Source of the DNA: Membranipora membranacea
Lineage: Eukaryota; Bryozoa; Gymnolaemata; Cheilostomatida; Membraniporidae
DNA length: 64,000 bases
Direction: 5' to 3'
Assembly: GCA_914767715.1 (NCBI GenBank)
Contig: OU612073.1
Span: 13,826,001 to 13,890,000, forward strand
The notes below the pieces were generated by a model, which did no database searches, was not told where the DNA came from, and saw nothing but the letters and a program-made list of their open reading frames with translations. The stretch's first letter is position 1. Each line of letters starts with the position of its first letter. Shown in pieces: positions 35,601-45,589 of the stretch. Both the position numbers and the translations under genes were made by a program.

Positions 35601-38600
35601 TTGTTTTGATAATTTGTATCTCATAAATTAAAACAGATCTAATATAATTTGGCTGGTATTATACCCTGCGTGCCTTGATTTACTAAATTATTTCATTGAT
35701 GAGAGATGACCATAGACTTAATATATATATATATATGTGCCACTTACCCTAGCTTCATGATACATACATACATACCTGGAGTTGGCATACTCAATTTACA
35801 GCACAGATCTATTCTTCCTCATGAAGCGACAATAAAATTTGCAGTAAAATCTTTTAACAAGGAATCCAAGCTGAGCAGGTTGTGCTCAGTCATGACTAGG
35901 AATATTTATGCAGAAAGCTATGATGATGGTGGTGGTGCTTTCATCTGGCTCATCCAACAAAATATTTGTGATACTGTGTTGTGGGTATTCTGTGCATTTG
36001 AATAGTAGTGGCAGAAGTGTTAAGGGTAGATGGCTGTATTTGTTTCAGTATTTATTGGCTAATGATTGTAACTTATCAGGTCTGTTCTCGCTTTAGATTC
36101 GCCTAAGGAGTCAATTTTTTATACCATCTCGTGCGGAACGGTCTTTTACATAAACTCACAAATTTTCTCTGTGTTTAAACAATTAGGGGCCGGACAAGGG
36201 CTGATATCATGCCCGGCGTCCCTTGAATTTTCACATTATTTCATTGAATGGTATATAGTAAACTATGGCTCACAGCACAAACTAATTACGTCATGTCATG
36301 CTATTTAAGTGGGACACATTATGATCAGTGAAGCATATAGTCTATTGTCAGATGGCTCAAAAGTGTTCAAAATTTTCCTCTTGCAGAAAAAAATGAGTAT
36401 ATAATTTGTTTTAATCTTTTCTGGGGTAATTTTATATGCTTATTACAGCCAACATCATGTACCGTAATAAAAGTGTCACCGAGAGAGGCAGCGTCAGCGT
36501 TTGTCCCCTTATATTATATATAAATATCTAAAGTGTTAGAATTTGCATTTGACTAATTTGGCCTTTATATTTTCTGATTTATCATGGTTAGGCTTATTAT
36601 TGAGGATGTTTGGCACAATATATTTCTAAATTTCTACTTATATTTACAATATATGGCATGTATTAGTGTTTTTTTTGCATAGTCGGAGGAGAAAACTCCT
36701 AGTTTAAACAATTTAACCACTGGTGTATTCCTGACAAATTGAAAAACCCATGCGAATAGTAAATGACCCAGAGTATATGTGCTGTACATGAAAAGTGGCC
36801 ACATACTATTATAAATATAAAAACTATAGGCTACAAATATATACTTGAGAGTACCTGTACTGATATTATTAGCAAATGCAGCTGTCCATAAAGTAACTTA
36901 TTAGAATATGTACTGACAATCTACGCAAAAGAATATTATACTACTAACTGCCTCCAAAACAAGGGTTCATACACATAACATGCATACGCTGCTACCAATG
37001 CATAGTTATAATTCATCATCGTCATCACTTTCCTCCGCACTGTCCATAGCGACACTGTCGTTGTTACAGTCACGGCAACCTCAGAGGGCTGTGCACTTCA
37101 TTCCTCCTTTCAAACATGAGCATCGGTTGCCAGTGCATGGGTTTGCCTTGCATTGACATTTCGTGGTTTTCATTATTGATTTGGGCGGGCCATCCATCCA
37201 TTTAATCTTTAGATCTCCTCCTTCCTCTTCTCATCCATTGCCATCAGGATTTTCAGCTGTGATCATTGGTTGAAGAGCCGATAGCCAGATTTTGGACTGA
37301 TAGTTTGCTCGTTTGGTGTGCAGTAGTAAGCAATCAGCGTTTGGTGGTAGAGCTTTCTCAGTTGTGCCATTCTTGAATGCATGAAATCGAGCATCATTGA
37401 TGTTTGAAGCGCTGCTACCATACAATGCACAGGTCGGTTTCTCAATTCCTGGGGGAAGCAAACTCCTTTCCTAGCAGCTGCAGAGCAGTGATGTGGTCAT
37501 CATTGGCTTTAGACCTTTCTTCTACTTCAGACCTGGTTTGAGAAAAGCAAACAATACATGCATGTACCATGTACCTCCAATAAGAGAAAAAAGGGTAAAT
37601 TGATACTAAAATGCCACTAGCTCCACTTCTGGCAAAATTTATTAGGGTACTTAAACTAATGGAGACTGCCGGTATCCTACATACCACCCGACATATAATG
37701 TTGATAACACCCAGGTTTTAAAGCAGAAGTAGGTCTTATGGACAGGTTCTTTAATCTTATCAATTAAATAATATCTGCTTGCTTTATCGATACTTACAGT
37801 GAAGCAGGTTGAAGTTGCTCAAGCCTCCACTTGTATGCCATACCATATTTGCTCCTACATGAGAGATGATATTGAGCATCAGCGGCAGCTATGTCATGTG
37901 ATTGTGAGCTGACAAAAGAGAGTAGCTGCTGATCCTCCATGAATCATGCGGCTTCTATCAATTCACCTGTAGACATAACCGTTTTACTCGTGATGAGGCA
38001 AAAAGTATTGGAAGTTTGCGCAATTAGGCTACAGTATGTTTACCGATATTTCTCTATAAGATAGTTTAGGCACGCTAAGCCTTGCCAAATTGGAACTAGT
38101 ACAACGCTACTAGCTTCACTTTTAGCAAAGTTTAGAGCATCTAAATTACCTGTAGGCCCCATTTGCCTTCAATCAGTCTTCAAGGGGATTACATGTGTGT
38201 GTCCGTCATCAGGACATCAGTTTGTAGTACGGTGCACATCAATGCAAACCTTACCTCCTTCTAGTGTCTGAATCTGATGGAGTTGCTCTCGCCTTTTGTT
38301 TGCATATTTTGTCTCCTTCCGACAGACCACACATACTTTGGGTAGCGTGGGACCAGGGTTAATATGGGTCTTTGCCTGAGACCTAGTGTACTTTGCTGAC
38401 ACCGGTGTGCTGACATTACATATGTCTTCCTCAGGCTCATCATATTCCTATAGAACAAGAAACACCAATTAGGTATACTTCTTTGTAGCAGGACCACAAA
38501 TAAAAATGGAATATTGTCTCTGGTAAAATACATAGGATATGGGTACAAATTTACAATAGATATTTTATGATTATTATGATGTGAAACTGAAGAAAAGTAA

Positions 38601-41600
38601 CCTCACAAGCAGCCTAAGGGCACAACTTCTTACACTGGCTCATTGTGTTAGTTTGGTTGGTGATCCAGAGTGAGAGGTCACTTGCATTTTAATTAATGGT
38701 AAAATTGAGTCAAAAACTTATTTCAGTGCTGACCACTAGACCTTTCTATAGTGTAACTTAAGTACATTAGTAAGAGACAGGTTTGGTTTGTAAGCACTCA
38801 CTTTTATCTTCCTTTTGGTTGACTTTGCAGCCGCTTGTATTTTGCTGTCACTAGCAAATCTGAGCAGACATCCTGGAAGTGGATGATGATGGCTCCTTAT
38901 CTAAGGCTGCCCATTTCTCAGCAGCACTGATGACTTTCTTCAGCTTTTTTTCACTCCTCAGTGGTACTAGGGTCTCCACTGAGCCTTTATGCTCTAAATG
39001 GCACACACACTCCATCCTACTTATGGACAAAACCTGCTAGCATGATGAAGAAAGCAACATTTTCTAATAAAAACAAAATTCTCAAATCATCCAGCCTCAT
39101 TCTGAAAAAGTAAGCTAAGATCTTACATCCAAAACGGTTGTCCAATGCAGTCACTGACTTCAGAAAAATGGTTATTTTAGCAACTCAATTTGAAAATGAA
39201 CTAAAAAGGGGATAACTCCTTAAATTTGAGAGTAATTTGGAATTTATAGTTTTAGTGACAGAATATTTATGGTACACCTATGCCATTAAAATCTCCATAA
39301 TTTTTTACATAGGAATCAATCAAAACAAGGTATATACTCATTCTTTTCTGCAGACCTGAAAGATAATTGGCTTCTGACAATAGACTAATAAGCATTGTCC
39401 TGTCTAGGTAGTATATTAAGTCTATGATGTGATACCAATCAAATGAGTCACCTGAATTTGATGGCAGATTTCTGATCTCCAGCAGCTCCTCTCTAGAGTA
39501 TCTCACAGCTGAGCTTGTCATATCTGGTATCCAGGCGTGCCAGATCACGAGAGTGTTAAGATGGTGTCACTCTCAGTCCTGGGCTATTACATTAAATGCT
39601 GTATATGGTTAAAAAATGTCTCACGCAGGAGCACAGTAAAAATTGCAGCTTACTAAAAAAACTAGCCTCAGAGCCACAGCATGATGTTAGCAGACACATC
39701 AGAGAGAACGCAGAATTATTGGTGCCATTGCTGGAAGAAGATATACACTTGGTTTATGTCTTTTTTGTATCACATAATTGCTTAGAATTTTTTCTGTTGA
39801 AGGAGGCGTCAACAACTAAACTTTTCCCCACCTTCCGGCAGAATAGGTGGCAATCGGTTATTGGTAGCTCAGAACAAAGAAGAAATCAATCAGCGCAAAC
39901 CAAGTGAACTGTTACAACTTCTTAGATCACCGAGGATACCCCACAATCACACCGCAAAACCAGAACAAAGGTTTGTGTCTTTAAGTTAGAGAGACTGTTG
40001 GCGGTTCAACTGGATGTTTGAGCACTGTTAGTTTAGACATCATCAATCCGGCTGATGAATATCTTAAGTTGCAATCTTTATTGCTATCATCAACCTCATG
40101 AATGTCCTATTTTTATAGTCACCAATGTAAGTATGTATGTATGTAAGTATAACACATCATCGGGACAGGTGGTCGAGGTAGTTTTCAGATTAGTAATATA
40201 TTTAGTTATTAGTTGAGGTGGATATGAATATCATACCTGACAAGTCTCCCTTTTTGGTAGGGAGCCTCCCAGTTTTTAGGGGTATTTTCCACCACCTCCC
40301 TATCTCCCTTTTTCCTCCCTTTTTTCAGCTCTTTTAACTAAGAAAATTTTTGAAGCTTATGTTCGCATTGGAAACAGTACATATACCTATGTATTTCCTT
40401 TTTCGCCACACTATTCTTTCTTAGTTCGGATAAATTACAACTATCTAATTTGTAAAATCAGGTAGAATGACGCGATTCATAATATGAACACTCAAGTTTT
40501 AGCTTAGAAATATGACAAACGCGGGCCAAATTGCACTCGTACTGCGGGACACAGAGTGGTACTCCGGATCAGGAGGTTGTCCGCGGAAAATCTCCTGATT
40601 TCTGGGTCTGCCAACTTGTCATGTATGATGAATATTCCATAGAGTAAGATGTATAGCAAGTATGCATTTATCTCTTATTGATCATGGTTTCCCAATATGT
40701 TTCTATTTTGCAATGTTTCTTGGCTAGGTGAGTAAAACTCTATTGCCACATTACAATGTTATTAAAGAGCGCAAGGGCAAGGAATGGTGGGAGGGATACC
40801 ATTTCCGTTTTCTTTAACATCATAATATGTCCATTTACCACATAGGCATATCCTCAATCGGTAAGGTATTTGAAAGAACTTTAAGAGTTGTCCCACTTGT
40901 ATCAACGAGAAAGCAATTGCAACAAAGACATTAGTTGCATGTATTTTGCATGAAATATTTTTTCCTCGCCAACCGAACAGGTTCATTTTTTATCAGCTTG
41001 GTAGATCTGTTAACACAGAAAAAGAATGACAGAGGCCTAGAAAAATTGAAATTAATCATTGTTGTTCATATGTCATGCATGTAATCTAGAGCAAGAATGA
41101 CCCAATTTGCCTGCTCACCCGTACATAAGTGTCTGATTTGTCTGATATGGACATTAATCGGTCAAAATAAAGTAAGATGCAAAAAAAAAGAAAAAAAAGT
41201 GGAAGGTGGTAGATATAATTCATGTTTTCTGGTGTCTCACTAATCTCTTTGTGATATCATGACCTATCAATCTTCACTATTCAATTTTCTATTTTATTTT
41301 AGAGAGCGATTCCAGGAGACAGTCCTGAAATCGTCTGACCAGCAGGGTTGTGTAGTTGAGGAAGAATATCCCAGTGTTCTAACAAGGGCATCACGCTATC
41401 AACTTGGGTATGAAATACTTGAATCATAACTTTGACAATTTACTGCACTACTACATACTTGGTAATAGATAAAAATTGAAAATAATGTTAGGGAATCTAT
41501 TACAAAGATGTGTATTATCTCCAACAGGACCATTGAGACAAGCAAAAGAAATATTGATGAAGAGTCCAGATCTGAGAGAAATCTTAGACCCTATAGACAT

Positions 41601-44600
41601 CCAATGGTGGCCAGTGTGCAAAACAGTGACGTTAGAACGGTCAAGGCAAAAGATACCTATGGAGAAGAACCAAGGAGTCCAATGAAACAACTCAGTGATG
41701 AATTTCACGTATTGAGATGTGATTCAGAAGAGTCGGGTATGATGTTTGAGTCTCAATGCAATGCTCAGTCAAGTCCAAAGACAACTGCCACTGGAACGAC
41801 TGAGGTTGATAGCGAAACTGAAACTGATGTGCAAGGTAAGGCAGGCAACCATATCTAACATCATGTTTACAAGATATTATTGTACAGTCTCTTCTCTCTG
41901 GCTGCCGATAAAGTAACGGTTGTAGTTTGGATCCATTTGTGTATCAATATTATCTTGCAATAGTTTGGTATCCAAGTGCGAAACTTCAAGTTACCACATC
42001 CAAGGAGTTACTCCTTGCCACATCTAAGCATGAAACATGTCAAGTTGGATCCGAAAAGAGGTTTACTTTAAAGCCGCTAACAATTCAAGGCAGTCAATGT
42101 CAATGTATCTGAATGTCTATGAGGTAGGATTGTGTCACAAAATATTCAGATAGATTTAACATATTATCCAGTTTGACAATGCCAGTTAACATTTCTATCT
42201 AGAGTGATGTTCACTTCATTGCTCAACACAACATGTTTTTAATTTTGAAATTGTTCTGACTGTAAACATGAATGCTTACCTGGTAGCTGAAAAACAGTTG
42301 GAGAGTCATTATTTCTCAAAGTTGTTTCCCCTTTATCAAAGTGCAACTTTGACATACATCTTCCTTGGATATTCTTGAAAATAAGACCACTTAGACCATG
42401 CTTAGAGTCAGTAACTCAAAATTTGGCCCGAAGAAACCCATCAGAGCGTTAAAATATGGTATGATTCCAATCAGGTACATGTACCACATGTATGTTGTTG
42501 ACAAGCATGCGCCTTCAGACCAACTCCTCCTTATTACAGATGAGCAGCTTACACCTAACACGGCCGTGAATCAGGATGCTGGAGAAGAGTCAGTTTCCAG
42601 GAGTTTGGAGTTTGGTGACAGCAGTGACACCAGTACAAGTTCAGATGGCGAGAACGGTGCTCACTTGGAGAGAGGGGACAGTGCTGACTCGGGCTTTCAC
42701 CTTACCGGAATGTCCTCGGATGAGGATGACTTTGACCATCAAGCAACCAGACAAGACATTCCACCAGAACTGATTGATGAGATAAACAGGTTAGAAATAT
42801 TTTCACCAATCACATAGGTTCAACGTCTGTTATGTGCATCATTATTTTATTCATGTATATCTGAATAGCAATCTGAGACTGGTACAAGACCTGCGTTTCA
42901 TATTTCTGCGGCAAGTCCAGTGGAAGGGAGCAACAGGAATGCAGGTAATTGGATTACACCTGTTCTAGGTCTTACCAAAGAAACACGTCACACCGTTGTA
43001 ATGCTACAAGCTGAGTTATCAATTATTTGAATCAAAATTTTGACCAAACATTTATTTTCAGAGTTTGTAGAGAGGGTCAAGTAAAACATTGGGAGATAAA
43101 ATGTATGGATCCTGGAGACGAAAAAAAGCTATTTGTGTTTGGAAATGGCATGGCTGGGAAGCAAGCTCTGATGTCCAGCATTGCCGAGAAGTTTGATGGT
43201 TTCCGTATCGTCACCAGGGAAATGGAGGAGGTCAACGGCATTCCACTTGGAATCTTCAGACCATTGGTTGGGGACAGTGATTCTGTGCGTAACTGCCCTC
43301 GCCTGCCATTCATCTTTAAAACATGGGAACAGGTGTCCAAAGACCATAAAAGGGCAACTGAGTGTTCTACATGTGAGCTGATCGTGAGAGGAGAGGATCT
43401 GCTCAGAGCTGGTCACGCTGTTGGTGATACAGAGTACTGGGCTGTCATTACAGCGCATCATGTCCTATCTAAAGAGCAAGGTGTGAGATTGATCAGAGCC
43501 GACCCCAAGGAACATAACAAAATATGGAATGAGATATGTTCTCCAACTAGAAACATCACATATTCCCTAGAAGATCATCAGGGCAGGTGTATTGATGTGG
43601 TTGGTCAACCGCTGTTCAGATATTGGCACTACGCCCCGTCCAACTACCAAAGGAGAGGGGAAAACAACACTACCGACAAGTTCCTCAATGATGTTCTACT
43701 CTTTAAGATAGACAGCGATCAGCTCAAGGAATATGGGTGGCTTGAAGAAGATCCCGTGTCTGGCTTGTGCAAGCTTGAAGTGCACACTGGAGCGTTCTCA
43801 CTAGGTCATCCCGTAAAGAGATATCATGAGGCACAGATTAAAGGCATCATTCCCATACGTTCACTGCGAGACTTCGGCCAGTTTCACATGAGGAAAAGGT
43901 TGAGGGTTCTGGTGAACAACAAAGTTGGTCACATCGTGAATCCAGATTTGAGACTCAAAGACCGCAAGTTCTGGAATGAATGGAAATACGGCCAACACTT
44001 CCAGCTGAAACTTGAGGATGGGGAAAAGTGAGCTGTTACTACCTTACATTTCTGTTCAGAAACATTAAAATTTTTATAACAAAAGAGTTTGAGAATCCAT
44101 ATTGTACAAAACACTCTTTTTATGCCTCTCTAATAGAAGCTAAAGTCGTAGATTTATCCCCCAACCAGAGTTAAGGGGGCTGAAACGAGATGTGTGTTGA
44201 AAACATGGGGGATTGTGGGCAAATTCAATGTAAAATAATTTATATACTTATATATTCGAATTTTGTTGTTGAATGGTCAGGATTGAGTTTACATTGAGTC
44301 ACATATTAACTTCTCCACCAAGTGATAACATATCAACAATACCTTTTTGTTGATATTGCAGGTTAATCCAAGGTGTCAGCGGCTCTATTGTATATACAAT
44401 AGGTGAGGCAGATAGAAAGCTCTATGCTCTGGGGATGCTGATAGGTATTTATGAAGATGACGAGATAAGTGGCGGAAGTGTATATCAAGCTATAGCACTC
44501 TGGCCAAGTCTCAAACAGATAGAAGATCACATGAAGCATAGAATCAAAAGTATTCAAATTGTTGGCGTTGATCAAATATGGAACAAGGAGCCAAAGAATG

Positions 44601-44647
44601 TTATTCCCCACATGGTATCAATGGATTCAGCAGTGTTTGAGAAATGA
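26687..44647 (+). CDS. Gene B: paralogue of gene A with N-terminal hydrophobic anchor (about 1036 aa)
   Basis: Exons: 26687-26794, 27006-27069, 27565-27668, 27796-27894, 28153-28373, 28651-28890, 29220-29366, 29905-29988, 39842-39970, 41303-41407, 41528-41835, 42540-42789, 43062-44027, 44362-44647. Exon 1 ends in a hydrophobic run (NIIVVGSMFVAVVLSHI), and exon 2 adds a short hydrophobic stretch followed by basic residues (RPLIRRVKE). This suggests a signal anchor with the rest cytosolic. Next come the module shared with gene A (GIETW...FQELEP...LHRNCWVD), then a disordered acidic linker with a PPTYDEI (PPxY) motif. The C-terminal protease-like domain has AVITAHHVLS and LNDVLLFKID, but GVSGSIVYT where gene A has GDSGS. 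Catalysis is therefore doubtful. Both proteins end in a similar tail (YQAIALWP). The family is not recognised. The 9.9-kb intron before 39842 is full of transposons. Confidence 0.83.
28571..28593. repeat. (TTG)n microsatellite
   Basis: A short run of ttg in an intron of gene B. Confidence 0.8.
30475..31224 (-). pseudogene. LINE reverse transcriptase fragment
   Basis: Contains conserved reverse transcriptase blocks: FEDFSKAFD with a catalytic Asp, GVPQGTRCG, YADDLPIF with the two catalytic Asp, and FKLLGV downstream. It is interrupted upstream by an insertion and has no complete frame joining it to the endonuclease part. Confidence 0.85.
31225..31865 (-). mobile_element. Internally deleted second LINE fragment nested in the first
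   Basis: On the minus strand the first part encodes the start of an AP-endonuclease (GTWNVRTM, then DIAALQETRIAD). It runs directly into the typical LINE C-terminus (WRSKIKMGVKIFEDDRKEH), and further on a C2H2-like zinc finger (CTHCGKLC...GLHSHSRTH). The whole reverse transcriptase in between is missing. It interrupts the surrounding LINE between its endonuclease/linker and reverse transcriptase parts. A CT-microsatellite lies at its 3' edge near 31229. Confidence 0.65.
33122..33854 (+). repeat. Left long inverted repeat
   Basis: Inverted partner of 35586-36316. It includes an AT microsatellite near 33710. Confidence 0.85.
34432..34809 (-). CDS. THAP-domain protein fragment of the transposon
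   Basis: About 110-125 residues. The C2CH zinc-binding pattern of THAP is visible: CAAYGC near the start, then FHAFP, a Trp in LKVWVSAV, CGEHL about 40 residues on, and the closing NAIPTIF (family: AVPTIF). These are the residues that define THAP DNA-binding domains. The ORF stops soon after the domain with no transposase catalytic part. It probably starts at the Met of MLLKKSSRNWC, with the upstream 13 residues being incidental. It lies between the two long inverted repeats and belongs to that element. Confidence 0.8.
   Translation of the reverse strand: MFNDNYLYMLSFVMLLKKSSRNWCAAYGCGNTPAGNPNLSFHAFPRNNEERLKVWVSAVKHKNWTPSKYAVLCGEHLKRDTFRRPPGVGGRALLKKNAIPTIFQSFPHYLQNSKSEEIYAGQNTP
35586..36316 (-). 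repeat. Right long inverted repeat
   Basis: Inverted partner of 33122-33854. Small indels, including a longer AT-repeat near 35725, distinguish the two arms. Confidence 0.85.
36317..37027. other. Intron sequence between two transposons in gene B
   Basis: AT-rich, with no coding signal. It probably belongs to the 3' part of the decayed CXC transposon or to older repeats. Confidence 0.35.
37028..39030 (-). pseudogene. Decayed transposon gene with CXC (Cys-rich) domain
   Basis: Separate minus-strand pieces run in the order of a protein family common in invertebrate repeat elements. First is an N-terminal Cys/His piece near 39030-38860 (VCHLEHKGSVETLVPL). Next is a CVVCRKETKY piece at 38402-38217. 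The LPPNADCLLLHTKRANYQ piece follows at 37461-37231. Last is a Cys cluster at 37175-37028 (CQCKANPCTGNRCSCLKGG). An in-frame TGA falls inside the Cys cluster where the family has Cys. The pieces lie in different frames, and an acidic tail follows. I take it as an inactive copy. Its function in the intact element is not known to me. Confidence 0.6.
39374..39424 (-). repeat. Inverted relative of the flanks of the THAP element
   Basis: Its complement contains CATAGACTTAATATACTACC, followed by TAGACAGG and, a little further on, TAGTCTATTGTCAGA. The first part is found at 33077-33105, just left of the THAP element, and the second near 36340, just right of it. This is consistent with an undisturbed copy of the repeat into which the THAP element jumped. 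Confidence 0.55.
39971..41302. other. Intron of gene B
   Basis: 1.3 kb between two phase-2 linker exons. No coding signal or clear repeat structure is visible. Confidence 0.4.
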
Positions 44648-45589
44648 ATTGAAAGGTTTCTAATAAACTAATGAAATACTGTTCTTTTGATTGACCTGAC
44701 TTATACTATTTACTGCTCATCATATCTAATAACACGCTTGATCCATGTTGGGTTTCTATGATTTTATTTTACCTTACCTTTAATATCTGATCGATGAGTA
44801 AGTCTTCCCTTAATACACTCCTTCTGTTGTTTCATGTTGGAATACAACTCTGTTTAAACTTTTTTAAGAGGCAAAAAAATAAACATGTTTATGATTCCAA
44901 CATTATACAGATGATATACTACATCCAGTAAATTCATTAAAAACTGTGAAACTTCAAACCAACAAAGTCATATAACTCTTTTCTACCGCAAGAATTCATG
45001 ATTGCATTCCACTATACAAGGTTTGCTTGGCAGTTCAAATCACTTGACAAGCGAATATTGTGACTCACCCTATAGCCTCAGCAAGGGGAACTTTTTAAAA
45101 AGAACGAATACCCTTTATATCATATGATGATTTTGAGATTTTATTGATTTGACGATGAGCTAATGTGAGTAATCTTTAAAATAATCTTCACTGTTTTTCT
45201 AAGCCAATCACCTTATTGATTCGTACTCCTTGCTCTATTGCTTTCCGTATGTATACCTAACATTCAGTTTATGAGTAATATATTAAGCCTATGGTGATCA
45301 CAGTAGAGAGAGAGTCAGGACCATCTTCTAAATTTCTCATCACAGTGACCTTGCTAGGTGTTAGTTATCTTCGCATACAGAATAAAAGGATTACTCCCAT
45401 AAAAGGTAAGACTTTAGATCAATTAATTAGGTTAGCCAATCATTACACTCTATGCAGCATATAAACCAATGGGACACTGCATGATTTTAAACCAATGAAC
45501 TGCCTGTAATTTGTTAATCATATGGCGGGTAGATACAAAATTGTCTATGTTTTTGCCATGCAAAGTTACTCGTCCAAATAATCTTAAAT
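44648..45589. other. Spacer between gene B and the NUF2-like gene
   Basis: No exon or repeat of note beyond the poly(A) signal of gene B. It presumably includes the upstream region of the NUF2-like gene. No promoter motif stands out. Confidence 0.4.
44662..44667 (+). terminator. Probable poly(A) signal of gene B
   Basis: AATAAA 15 bp after the gene B stop codon, implying a very short 3' UTR. Confidence 0.6.

Larger units (their letters stand above)
33122..36316. mobile_element. DNA transposon with 0.73-kb inverted terminal repeats and a THAP domain ORF
   Basis: 33122-33854 is the inverted complement of 35586-36316, with the outer ends TGTCCCACTTAAATAGC and GCTATTTAAGTGGGACA. The 1.7-kb centre carries a minus-strand THAP ORF and repeated words such as ACTATCAGCGAT and CAAATACAGCC. 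These words also occur within the arms and may be binding sites. THAP domains occur in P-element and Kolobok-type transposases, but no catalytic domain is present here, so the copy is non-autonomous. Its flanks (ending near 33105 and starting near 36336) both match pieces of a sequence at about 39374-39424 in the opposite orientation. This suggests the element inserted into another repeat. Confidence 0.8.

Noticed and set aside
42872-42947. Possible extra exon of gene B between linker and protease exons
   Set aside because: Good acceptor and donor, but its 76 bp would shift the frame, and neither reading fits the neighbouring phases.
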